Positions 1 to 6,336 of a stretch of DNA of 8,978 nt are shown here, in pieces. The stretch is taken from NCBI GenBank assembly GCA_030617525.1, contig JAUWVG010000064.1, positions 1 to 8,978 on the forward strand. Reading direction: 5' to 3'. This stretch comes from Candidatus Aminicenantota bacterium (lineage in GTDB: Bacteria; Acidobacteriota; Aminicenantia; Aminicenantales; Aminicenantaceae). The position numbers and the translations under genes were made by a program. Position 1 is the stretch's first letter; every line of letters begins with the position of its first letter. A model generated the notes under the pieces. That model was not told the origin of the DNA and did not search any database. It saw only the letters and a list, made by a program, of their open reading frames with translations.

Positions 1-2714
1 CTGTTGAGAATGTTCAGGATATCTAATCTGAGATCGACCGCCATTGTTTGAGGCAGTCCAATGGAACCCAGGCTGAACTCTTTCTCGATGCCCAAATCGA
101 CAAATAAATGACCGGGGGTTGTTTGTGAGCCGCGGCCTTCAGGGAAAGCATAAAATCCGTCAAAAAATGGGACGTAGCCCAGTTTTTCCCAGTAATAGCC
201 GGAAATCCATTCGACAGCCGAAGAAAGAATAAGCCCATAAGGAGCGAGATAGATAGTGTTGATTTTAAAATTGTGGTCAACAGAGTAGGGGAGCTTACCG
301 TACCAGCCTTCATCTCCGATCCCCCGTCCGCCCAAGCCACCCAGAAGGATGTCATATTGGTCTTTCAAGTCTTTGAATTCCGGAATATTGGGAATAAAGA
401 TGTGATTGCCGAAAAGTCCCATATAATTTGTGCTTCCCTCTTCCTGAGACCAGGAGCCTGTCTCACTCTGCCCGGGATTAGTGCCTTTGGAGGAAGCCAG
501 GCTGTAAGAGGCATTTAGGTGAAATTTCTCTCCTATCCTCCCACGCAGTTCGAATTCTAAACCCTTGTAGTTTCTTCGTTTGTGTTCGAAGTTGTCGTAC
601 AGGAACTTGTAATTCTGGGCGGCGATATCGAGAACGGCCAGCACTTCGAGCAGATCTGTCGCGTCGGTCTGAACATATCTTGTGATTACGGCCCAATTCT
701 GCCCGATTTTTCTGTCGAATTCGATAAGGAAACGGGTGAGGAAGTTGGGCTTCAAATTGCTTGCAATCTCGAAAGGTTGAGTTTTCTGTTCGTTTTCAAA
801 CGCCCAGTTTGTGATGTCTTCTATCTGGTTTTGGCTCGGATTGGAGGGCCCGGCCCATTTGTACATACGAAAGGTCAGGCCTGCTCCGGAATTTAACAGA
901 CCCAGGGGCATGGTTGTTATTATATCTGAGAAGCGGCCGAAGCCCAGTTTAAGCACGTTGACGCCGTCACCCGTGATATCGACGGAGAGAGCGATGCGGG
1001 GAGAGAAGAAATCTCCGAGTCCCCATGACCAGAGTTTTTCATTGTTATTGTCCAGACAGAGCTGAGTTTGGGATCTGAGGCCCAACATCAAGGTGAAGCG
1101 GTTTGTGGTGATTTTATCTTTTAAGAAAAGGCCGATGCCGCTTGCGCTGTTGATAAAATCAAAAATTCCATATTCTCGATAATATGTGGGTGTTCTGCTG
1201 CCATCTTTCCATGAACTGAAGGAGTACCGTGTTCCGCTGTCAAATCCATCACCAGGGAAAATGTCCTCTTCTTTGCCGGTGAAATCCACGGCAAATTTCG
1301 AGGAGAGGGAATAGTATTCAAAACCCAGATTGAACTCATGGTGTCCGAAAGACTGCGTGTCGATGAATTTGGTGAGTTTTACATTAAAATCTGTCCGGTT
1401 GGTATCGTCTGTGATATCTCCATAAGAGTTATTCAAGCTGCGTGCCAGGTCTTCAATAAAGTACTGGGCGGGTCCAAGGTTTTGATCAACCGGTTCGGTA
1501 GAAGAATCTCTTTTTACGTGTCCTAAGCCGGCCTCGACAAGAGTAGAAGCATTGAGAATACCCTTGTAGTTGATTCGGAAAATAAAGTCGGAAAAACGCT
1601 TCTCCTCGAAAAGGTCGGGGATCCCTGTGCCTCCTTTTTGTCCCAGTGAGTTATGGAAGATTGTCGTCAGCCCAATATTGTGGTTGTTTGTCACAGCATA
1701 ACTGAGCTTGGCAAATATGTTGTTATGCTGCAAAGAGAGCTTTCCTCCTGGAATGGAGAGGTAGTCGATATTGTTATCTCTGGTTTGTGTTGAGTCGGCA
1801 AAAAAGTTATTGGAGATAAAAAACCAGAGTTTGTCCTTAACAAGGGGGCCTCCCAGGTTAAAATAGAAGTTGTAGTTGGAAAACTTGTCCGGTTCACTCA
1901 CAACCGAAAGCTGGTCCATTCTCTCTGCCTGGAGATTTTTATCCGAAAAAACGAGTGAGAACTCACCTGAATACTTATTGCTGCCGCTTTTGGTCACCAT
2001 ATTGATGACTCCGCCGTAGGCCGAGCCGAATTCCGGACTGAATGGATCGGAGATCACCTGGATTTCATCGAGAGAGTCATAGTTGATGTGCATGCCGGAA
2101 TTTTTTAACCGCACACCGCTTATGGACAGGCCGTCAACAATCCAATTGTTGCCCTCTTCTCCTTCTCCTCGAAAGCTGGGCTGTCCTTGAGTGGCGGTTC
2201 CCCGGCGGGTATTCGTCCTGACTCCTGTTATTCCCGGTGTGAATTTAATGGCATCCACGATGGTGCGGTTTTGGACTGGAATTTTGGCCAAATCCTCGCT
2301 TGTGATGTGGTAGCTGGTGTCTGTCGAAGTGATATCGACAAGAGGTGTTGTTGCAGTAACGATGATCTCCTCTTTGATTTCTGAGAGCTGCATTGTGGTT
2401 TTAATGCTTGTAACCTGGCCCAGCCGGACAATGATTTTTTCTTGGACGAGAGGATTGAACCCTCCCAGATTATATGTCAGAGTGTATGTCCCTACCGGGA
2501 GAAGGGGGAGTTGGAAATCACCATCTTGAGTGGTAATGGCCGTGCGCATTCCTTGAAGGTTTGGGCTTTTGGCTTCAATACTCACCCCGGGCAGGCTCTC
2601 CCCGTTTGTGTCCACAACACGGCCTTGAATTTTCCCTGTCTCGCTGGCGATTCCTTGAAAAGGAAAAAGAAAAAACACAGCCAGACACAGAGGGACGATG
2701 GTTTTTTTTATCAT
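1..2714 (-). CDS. Oar-like TonB-dependent outer-membrane receptor, C-terminus cut by the window edge
   Basis: Outer-membrane receptor that would import a large substrate using TonB energy; the ligand cannot be told. The frame is open without a stop for 904 codons from the ATG at 2712-2714 to the left edge. A Lys-rich start and hydrophobic run (residues 1-24, ending GIAS) form a signal peptide. Residues 27-110 are a carboxypeptidase-regulatory-like beta-sandwich (GRVVDTNGESLPGVSIEA, then DGDFQLPLLPVGTY). EEIIVTATTP (115-124) precedes the plug, which runs to about residue 250 and includes VPVQNR-like KIPVQNR, FRGEGEEGNNWIVDG and EFGSAYGGVINMVTKSG. The rest is an aromatic-rich barrel. The last visible residues, AVDLRLDILNILN, resemble the start of the final strands, so only a few tens of residues are probably missing. 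AGAGGAAA at 2718-2725 is the ribosome site. It lies 24 nt after ino1 on the same strand, so co-transcription is likely. The family is typical of Acidobacteriota, Myxococcota and relatives. Confidence 0.93.
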   Translation of the reverse strand, partial: MIKKTIVPLCLAVFFLFPFQGIASETGKIQGRVVDTNGESLPGVSIEAKSPNLQGMRTAITTQDGDFQLPLLPVGTYTLTYNLGGFNPLVQEKIIVRLGQVTSIKTTMQLSEIKEEIIVTATTPLVDITSTDTSYHITSEDLAKIPVQNRTIVDAIKFTPGITGVRTNTRRGTATQGQPSFRGEGEEGNNWIVDGLSISGVRLKNSGMHINYDSLDEIQVISDPFSPEFGSAYGGVINMVTKSGSNKYSGEFSLVFSDKNLQAERMDQLSVVSEPDKFSNYNFYFNLGGPLVKDKLWFFISNNFFADSTQTRDNNIDYLSIPGGKLSLQHNNIFAKLSYAVTNNHNIGLTTIFHNSLGQKGGTGIPDLFEEKRFSDFIFRINYKGILNASTLVEAGLGHVKRDSSTEPVDQNLGPAQYFIEDLARSLNNSYGDITDDTNRTDFNVKLTKFIDTQSFGHHEFNLGFEYYSLSSKFAVDFTGKEEDIFPGDGFDSGTRYSFSSWKDGSRTPTYYREYGIFDFINSASGIGLFLKDKITTNRFTLMLGLRSQTQLCLDNNNEKLWSWGLGDFFSPRIALSVDITGDGVNVLKLGFGRFSDIITTMPLGLLNSGAGLTFRMYKWAGPSNPSQNQIEDITNWAFENEQKTQPFEIASNLKPNFLTRFLIEFDRKIGQNWAVITRYVQTDATDLLEVLAVLDIAAQNYKFLYDNFEHKRRNYKGLEFELRGRIGEKFHLNASYSLASSKGTNPGQSETGSWSQEEGSTNYMGLFGNHIFIPNIPEFKDLKDQYDILLGGLGGRGIGDEGWYGKLPYSVDHNFKINTIYLAPYGLILSSAVEWISGYYWEKLGYVPFFDGFYAFPEGRGSQTTPGHLFVDLGIEKEFSLGSIGLPQTMAVDLRLDILNILN

Positions 2715-2717
2715 GGC

Positions 2718-2735
2718 TTTCCTCTTTTTTTGAGG
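2718..2735 (-). promoter_or_regulatory. Ribosome binding site inside a small hairpin, upstream of the Oar-like receptor
   Basis: On the minus strand the 24-nt gap between ino1 and the receptor reads CCTC, seven A, GAGG, AAAGCC, ATG. The GAGG of the Shine-Dalgarno sequence can pair with the preceding CCTC (2732-2735 with 2721-2724). The stem is only four pairs, so it may just tune initiation or mean nothing. No terminator separates the two genes. Confidence 0.4.
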
Positions 2736-2738
2736 TCT

Positions 2739-3839
2739 CTATTTCGTTTTCTTGTTTTTGTTGAATTTTTTTATGAATTTTTCAGTGAGGATATGGGCTT
2801 CCGAATCTGTGTATTGTTTAGGTGGAGATTTCATGAAATAGGCTGAAGGAGCAGAAAGAGTTCCGGAGAGTCCATTGTCTAAGCCTAATTTACAGCAGCG
2901 AATGGCATCAATAACCACTCCAGCGGAGTTGGGTGAATCTTCTACAGATAAACGACAGTCCATATATGTTGGAACGTCTCCAAAATGCCGGCTTTCGATG
3001 CGGATAAAGCAGAGTTTATTGTCTTTTTGCCAGGGCACATAATCACTGGGGCCGACGTGGATATCATCCGCTGCGATATCCTGGTTCCTGGCTTTTATTT
3101 GCGAGGTGACGGCATTGGTCTTTGATTTTTTCTTCGAATCCAACCGCTCCCTTTCCAGCATGTTGAGAAAATCCGTATTTCCGCCCGTATTCAGCTGGTA
3201 AGTCCTGTCTATGGGCATTCCCCGGTCCATATAGAGGTTGACAAGAGTTCTATGAAGGATGGTCGCGCCTACCTGGGATTTGATGTCGTCGCCGATGATG
3301 GGGAGGTTTTTGTTCTCAAATCTTTTCTGCCAGTACGTTTCGCTGGCAATAAATACAGGTACACAGTTTATAAAGGCACAGCCGGCTTCAAGAACTTGTT
3401 CAATATACCACTTGGTCGCTTCTTCGCTGCCCACAGGAAGGTAATTGATGACGATGTCTGCCTTGCTGTCTTTGAGGATGCCGACAACGTCGGCTGTTGT
3501 GCCCGGTGCCTTTTCGATAATCTGAGAAAGATATTTGCCGATTCCGTCATGCGTCATTCCCCGTTCCACTTTAACGCCGAGATGGGGAACATCAGAAAAT
3601 TTAGTTGTGTTATTGGGGGGACTAAATATAGCGCTGCAAAGATCCTTTCCCACCTTGTTCTTGTCGATGTCAAAAGCAGCCACAAAATTGATATCTCTGA
3701 TGTGGTATCCTCCCAGATTGGCATGCATGACACCTGGGATTGAGTCTGAATTATTTGAGTTTTGATAGTACTGAACTCCCTGGACGAGAGAGGAGGCGCA
3801 GTTGCCCACACCAATTATAGCGACGTTAATCTTGCTCAT
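2739..3839 (-). CDS. ino1: Inositol-3-phosphate synthase (myo-inositol-1-phosphate synthase)
   Basis: Cytosolic NAD-dependent enzyme that cyclises glucose 6-phosphate to 1D-myo-inositol 3-phosphate, the entry step to inositol lipids and inositol-based solutes. The 366 residues match the short prokaryotic type (Mycobacterium and archaeal enzymes) rather than the longer yeast type. Landmarks: NAD-binding GVGNCASSL (10-18), NYLPVGSEEATKWY (132-145), GDDIKSQVGATILHR (183-197), NTGGNTDFLNM (217-227), the Lys-rich catalytic segment SKKKSKTNAV (235-244), KLGLDNG (317-323) and SPPKQY (338-343). The tail is Lys/Asn rich. The start is set by AGGAG at 3849-3853, nine nt upstream of the ATG. A sigma70-type promoter lies at 3878-3905. 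The next gene downstream is a TonB receptor, not the CDP-alcohol phosphatidyltransferase often found near such genes, so the fate of the inositol phosphate cannot be read from this window. Confidence 0.95.
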   Translation of the reverse strand: MSKINVAIIGVGNCASSLVQGVQYYQNSNNSDSIPGVMHANLGGYHIRDINFVAAFDIDKNKVGKDLCSAIFSPPNNTTKFSDVPHLGVKVERGMTHDGIGKYLSQIIEKAPGTTADVVGILKDSKADIVINYLPVGSEEATKWYIEQVLEAGCAFINCVPVFIASETYWQKRFENKNLPIIGDDIKSQVGATILHRTLVNLYMDRGMPIDRTYQLNTGGNTDFLNMLERERLDSKKKSKTNAVTSQIKARNQDIAADDIHVGPSDYVPWQKDNKLCFIRIESRHFGDVPTYMDCRLSVEDSPNSAGVVIDAIRCCKLGLDNGLSGTLSAPSAYFMKSPPKQYTDSEAHILTEKFIKKFNKNKKTK

Positions 3840-3855
3840 AGATGGCTTCTCCTAG

Positions 3856-3871
3856 ATCACTCGAAAGTGAT
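3856..3871 (-). promoter_or_regulatory. 5'-leader hairpin of ino1 with a UUCG loop
   Basis: The minus strand reads ATCACT-TTCG-AGTGAT, a perfect six-pair stem with a UUCG loop. It ends two nt before the AGGAG ribosome site of ino1. Given the -10 box at 3878-3883, transcription should begin near 3871, so the hairpin would be almost exactly the 5' end of the mRNA. It could stabilise the transcript or, as DNA, be a protein-binding dyad. The closing pair is U-A, not the C-G of the most stable UUCG loops. Confidence 0.5.
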
Positions 3872-3877
3872 GAAAAC

Positions 3878-3905
3878 ATTTTATCATGATCTGAAATCAA
3901 GTCAA
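3878..3905 (-). promoter_or_regulatory. Sigma70-type promoter of ino1
   Basis: On the minus strand TTGACT (3900-3905) and TAAAAT (3878-3883) are separated by 16 nt, five of six matches to each consensus box. The predicted start near 3871 gives a leader of about 32 nt with the hairpin and the ribosome site. The spacer contains the palindrome ATCATGAT (3883-3890), which could be an operator half or chance. Confidence 0.6.
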
Positions 3906-4061
3906 CACGGGAGGGATTGACTTCATCTCTTTTCAGTGATAAATCTAACCTGAATAATTCATAAAAAATGTCAATGGTTACTTCAATTTTTATATTTTCA
4001 GTATGTTCCTTTATTTTTCGTGAAACAATTTGAAAATTCTGTTTTCGTTAGACTTTTTATC

Positions 4062-4067
4062 TATAAT
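4062..4067 (+). promoter_or_regulatory. Possible -10 box for the aminotransferase gene
   Basis: A perfect TATAAT lies in A/T-rich DNA upstream of the gene at 4230, but no convincing -35 box stands 16-18 nt before it. If used, the leader would be about 155 nt and would contain the 4091-4189 hairpin. Confidence 0.2.
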
Positions 4068-4090
4068 TGACATTTTTTACCCCAAGGGGG

Positions 4091-4189
4091 CGAATCGATA
4101 ATACCCCATCTGCTTTGTTGCGACGCATTTGCAGTACAAGAGTACAGCTTCATACGTCGACGCCTCGCATCTGCGGCATTCTCGAATCG
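4091..4189. repeat. Imperfect 99-nt hairpin (palindromic intergenic element)
   Basis: The two halves pair around a tight centre, GTAC-AAGA-GTAC at 4134-4145. Outer arms CGAATCGATAAT (4091-4102) and ATTCTCGAATCG (4178-4189) pair at 10 of 12 positions. CGACG (4121-4125) pairs with CGTCG (4155-4159). CATCTGC occurs in both halves in direct orientation (4107-4113 and 4168-4174), and CGAATCG stands at both ends. This looks like a degenerate palindromic repeat of the REP or MITE kind, lying in the probable leader of the next gene. Only one copy is in this window, so family membership is inference. Confidence 0.5.
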
Positions 4190-4229
4190 TGAATAATTCA
4201 GGTTTAATGTCTTTATAAGAGGAGGACGA

Positions 4230-5318
4230 ATGGCTGGATTTGAAGGTGTCAAATGGGCGCCAAGGCAGATGAGCTATATCCTTGGCAAAAAAGACTATGC
4301 GCTGCTTGACCCGGATTCCAAAGTTTTTGCCGTTTCACGTTCTATTCATTACGGGCTTTTTTTATCTTTTGAGGGCATCCGTTTTTTCTGCAAACGCAAT
4401 GATTCGGGTCAAATCGAAGTTGTGTTTTTTAACTGGTTAAAAAATCTGCAGAGATTCCAGAAGGGGATAGCCTTTAATTTATCCAGTAAGCAGCAGGATT
4501 TGGTCCCGACTGTTGAAGAGTTGGTCGATGTTTTTATTCATAAGTTTTTCAGTGAGCCAAATCTGCGTCCCTTTTTTGAGGAAATGGCCGAACTTGGAGC
4601 TCAAGGTTACTTCCGGCCGTTTACGATCGATGAGGAACAATCAATCGGTGTCACATTTCCCGGCCTGCCGGGTATTAGAGCAGTAGTCTGCCGTTACGAC
4701 CGGTATTTGGGCGAACCGTTTTCCGGTGTGGTTGTGCCGCATTTGGTCCGAGCTGTGGATATCAACCAGATGGGGTGTTTGAAACTGGGTGTGAATTATC
4801 TTGTCAGCGTTAAAGCGGTTGACGAAGCGAGAAAAATCGATCCTGAAGCCGGCGCGGCATTATTTTTAGATGATAAGCCGCACTTAGAATTGGAGGAAAG
4901 GCTGATTTCTGAATGGGATTCCTCATGCTGCCTTTTTGCTCTTCAAGACGGGACTGTCCTAAAAATTCCCGAGAACAACTTGATTCTCCCGTCGGTCACA
5001 ATCCAGGGAATTGTCGCGATCCTGAAAGAAATGGATGTGCCTGTTATAGAAAGGCATCTATCATATGGGGAATTGCTCACAAAAGTCAAAACAAACGAAT
5101 TGGTGGCCATTGGCAGTGTGGGCACGGCCGGGATACTGAACCGCTGTGAAAAGCTGCTGCTGGTTGATGAAGAGGGGAGAACAATTGCTACACATCTCCC
5201 CCAGAAGGACCATCCTCTCTATGATAAGCTCGGTGAAGCGAGGACATATTTCTGGAATGTTTATCAGGAAAAAGTCAAAGTTCCAGACGGAATGACACTC
5301 AATAAATACATTTTGTGA
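4230..5318 (+). CDS. Divergent class IV PLP aminotransferase, branched-chain (IlvE) type
   Basis: Cytosolic pyridoxal-phosphate enzyme expected to exchange amino groups between an amino acid and a 2-oxo acid, in the family that interconverts leucine, isoleucine and valine with their keto acids. The 362 residues fit the length of the larger (type 2) branched-chain enzymes. YFRPF (127-131) matches the family's YIRP segment. LKLGVNY (184-190) matches the K-x-GGNY box and supplies the PLP lysine, K185. E228 fits the conserved glutamate before the DG turn (240-241). LPSVT (253-257) replaces LPG-V/I-T, and GSVGTA (295-300) replaces GTGTA. The changes from GGNY to GVNY, and CC where the family has N-x-F, make substrate assignment unsafe. 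A D-amino-acid or other class IV role is possible. AGGAGG at 4220-4225 fixes the start. The gene diverges from ino1 and seems to stand alone; I see no terminator after it. Confidence 0.85.
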   Translation: MAGFEGVKWAPRQMSYILGKKDYALLDPDSKVFAVSRSIHYGLFLSFEGIRFFCKRNDSGQIEVVFFNWLKNLQRFQKGIAFNLSSKQQDLVPTVEELVDVFIHKFFSEPNLRPFFEEMAELGAQGYFRPFTIDEEQSIGVTFPGLPGIRAVVCRYDRYLGEPFSGVVVPHLVRAVDINQMGCLKLGVNYLVSVKAVDEARKIDPEAGAALFLDDKPHLELEERLISEWDSSCCLFALQDGTVLKIPENNLILPSVTIQGIVAILKEMDVPVIERHLSYGELLTKVKTNELVAIGSVGTAGILNRCEKLLLVDEEGRTIATHLPQKDHPLYDKLGEARTYFWNVYQEKVKVPDGMTLNKYIL

Positions 5319-5359
5319 TCTTTTGAAAATTCCATTTATCCAGCTTTGTTCTTGTCCTC

Positions 5360-5388
5360 TTGAAGATTTGTGTAGCTGATGATAGAAT
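5360..5388 (+). promoter_or_regulatory. Sigma70-type promoter of mntA-hepT
   Basis: TTGAAG (5360-5365) and TAGAAT (5383-5388) are 17 nt apart, four and five matches to the consensus boxes. Transcription would start near 5395, leaving a leader of about 12 nt with the A/G-rich ribosome site AGAGAG just before the ATG at 5407. This gives the pair its own promoter. Confidence 0.5.
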
Positions 5389-5406
5389 TCAAAAAGAGAG
5401 AAAAAA

Positions 5407-5715
5407 ATGAAAAGCAAATCCTTGAAATCCATTGAAGAAATAGAGGATGTTTTGAAAGTTCATAAGCGAGAATTAAGAGAAAAATATGGAGTAAAAAAAA
5501 TTGGGATATTCGGTTCTTATGTTAGAAAAGAAAACACGAAAAATAGTGATATTGATGTTCTCGTCGATATTGGAATCCAGATCGGTTTTTTTAAATTCTT
5601 AAATTTGGAGCGATATCTGTCCAATTTACTTGGAATTAAAGTCGATCTTGTGACTAGAAATGCTCTTAAACCATTCATTGGCCAAAGGATTCTCAAAGAA
5701 ATCAGATATGTCTAA
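5407..5715 (+). CDS. mntA: MntA-type minimal nucleotidyltransferase (antitoxin)
   Basis: Small cytosolic nucleotidyltransferase of 102 residues. In the studied HepT/MntA systems this protein silences the HepT toxin by adding AMP units to a tyrosine next to its active site. The catalytic signature GS-x10-D-x-D is exact: G36 S37, then D48 and D50 in NSDIDVLVD. A third acidic residue, D80, lies in IKVDLVT. The sequence GSYVRKE departs from the common GSYARGE. The gene is A/T rich with many lysine codons, unlike the aminotransferase gene before it, which suggests acquisition by transfer. Its last eight bases overlap the start of hepT, so the two are translated together. The antitoxin-first order is one of the two known arrangements. 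A stand-alone nucleotidyltransferase is less likely given its partner. Confidence 0.9.
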   Translation: MKSKSLKSIEEIEDVLKVHKRELREKYGVKKIGIFGSYVRKENTKNSDIDVLVDIGIQIGFFKFLNLERYLSNLLGIKVDLVTRNALKPFIGQRILKEIRYV

Positions 5716-6073
5716 AAAAAAAAATCAACTCGAGTTGAGGGATTACCTCAATGATATCCTTGAGATGATTAGTGCGAGCAGAGAATTTACAAGGAATTTA
5801 ACACAGGCAGAATTCAAGAAAGATAAAAAAACCGTCTTTGCTGTGATCCGCTGTTTGGAAGTAATCGGTGAGGCCAGTAAACAGATTCCACTTCAAATTA
5901 GGAAAGACTATGAGCAGATTCCTTGGGAAGATATTGCATCCATGAGAAACAAGCTCATTCATGAATATTTTGGAGCCGATGTGGATATTGTTTGGAACAC
6001 AGTTCAGGAAGATTTGAATCAATTAAAGAATGTTATCCGAAAAATCCTGAAAGATGTAGAAAATAAAATATGA
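5708..6073 (+). CDS. hepT: HepT-like ribonuclease toxin (DUF86/HEPN family)
   Basis: All-helical HEPN-type RNase of 121 residues, the toxin partner of MntA. The hallmark R-x4-H-x-Y is intact: R80, H85 and Y87 in RNKLIHEY. R80 and H85 are the RNase residues, and Y87 is the expected site of AMP addition by the antitoxin. The N-terminal part (LRDYLNDILEMI, 10-21) and VIRCLEVIGEASKQIP (46-61) also fit the family. I chose the ATG at 5708 because it begins just before the conserved first helix and overlaps the mntA stop by eight bases. An in-frame ATG at 5660 would add 16 residues without family resemblance. There is no strong ribosome site, which fits translational coupling. The stop is 19 nt before a tRNA gene. 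Confidence 0.9.
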   Translation: MSKKKNQLELRDYLNDILEMISASREFTRNLTQAEFKKDKKTVFAVIRCLEVIGEASKQIPLQIRKDYEQIPWEDIASMRNKLIHEYFGADVDIVWNTVQEDLNQLKNVIRKILKDVENKI

Positions 6074-6074
6074 T
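6047..6074 (+). promoter_or_regulatory. Possible promoter of tRNA-Leu inside the end of hepT
   Basis: CTGAAA (6047-6052) and TATGAT (6069-6074) are 16 nt apart and would start transcription about 10 nt before the tRNA. The -35 match is poor. The tRNA could instead be read from the mntA promoter. Confidence 0.25.
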
Positions 6075-6092
6075 GTTGAATTTTTACATAGT

Positions 6093-6178
6093 GCCGGGGT
6101 GGCGGAATTGGTAGACGCAAGGGACTTAAAATCCCTCGTAGGTGATCCTACGTGCCGGTTCGAGTCCGGCCCTCGGCA
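6093..6178 (+). tRNA. trnL(uaa): tRNA-Leu (anticodon UAA)
   Basis: A complete class II tRNA of 86 nt. The acceptor stem GCCGGGG (6093-6099) pairs with CCTCGGC (6171-6177) with one G-U pair, and A6178 is the discriminator. The anticodon stem AGGGA/TCCCT encloses CTTAAAA with anticodon TAA at 6127-6129. A long variable arm CGTAGG-TGAT-CCTACG (6137-6152) is diagnostic of leucine/serine-type tRNAs. The T arm is GCCGG-TTCGAGT-CCGGC. The 3' CCA is not encoded and must be added by the CCA enzyme. It follows hepT by 19 nt and converges with the minus-strand gene ending at 6337. No second copy of the tRNA 3' end is visible, so the window gives no sign of an integrated element at this tRNA. Confidence 0.97.
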
Positions 6179-6336
6179 CTCTATAATCCCTGTTTTCATC
6201 TCCAAAAAGTTAGTCGTTGCACATTAGAAATATAATAGAGATCAGATAGAAAAGGGGATTAAATTTCACTGAGACCACCCGCCTTGAGTCTTTCCCAGTC
6301 GATTTGTCCAGATTCTATCTATATGACGAGAAATTT

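Larger units (their letters stand above)
3946..4206. repeat. Nested inverted repeat between ino1 and the aminotransferase gene
   Basis: This fills most of the 390-base gap between the divergent genes. TAAAAAATGTCAAT (3962-3975) has a perfect 14-bp inverted copy at 4066-4079. Outside the left copy is TAACCTGAATAATTCA (3946-3961). Its near-perfect inverse, TGAATAATTCAGGTTTA, is at 4190-4206. On the left the two blocks are contiguous. On the right they are separated by about 110 bp (4080-4189) holding CCCCAAGGGGG and a long hairpin. The middle (3976-4065) is A/T-rich without recognisable content. The pattern looks like a miniature element or large palindrome interrupted by another element. Each inner block also contains TTGACA pointing outward, so a mirrored promoter or operator pair is an alternative. 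Apart from the ino1 promoter and a ribosome site, I see nothing else in the gap. Confidence 0.6.

Noticed and set aside
582..896. Plus-strand frames opposite the left TonB receptor
   Set aside because: The minus-strand receptor frame is continuous from 2714 to 1 with good domains, so the opposite-strand frames are shadows.
3252..3743. A 163-codon plus-strand frame inside ino1
   Set aside because: It lies wholly opposite the well-supported ino1 gene, has no family resemblance and no ribosome site; it is an antisense shadow.
4067..4102. TTGACA with GATAAT as a promoter for the aminotransferase gene
   Set aside because: The spacer is 24 nt, too long for a normal sigma70 promoter, and TTGACA is part of the 14-bp inverted repeat.
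4061..4252. A 63-codon minus-strand frame in the intergenic repeat
   Set aside because: It crosses the hairpin element and the start of the aminotransferase gene; such repeats often give chance frames and the product is low-complexity and basic.
5660..5707. Earlier ATG for hepT, adding 16 residues
   Set aside because: The added part lies inside mntA, has no HepT similarity, and the ATG at 5708 fits both family length and the short overlap.
6023..6205. A 60-codon minus-strand reading frame across the tRNA
   Set aside because: Its GPDSNRHVGSPTRDF-type translation is simply the reverse strand of tRNA-Leu, a well-known false protein.
6268..6300. Possible terminator between the tRNA and the fusion gene
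   Set aside because: ACTG/CAGT and AGAC/GTCT can pair only with a bulge, and there is no following U run on either strand.
6245..6320. Inverted pair AGATAGAA / TTCTATCT around the fusion gene's downstream region
   Set aside because: Eight bases about 60 nt apart in A/T-rich DNA is within chance expectation and no other structure supports it.
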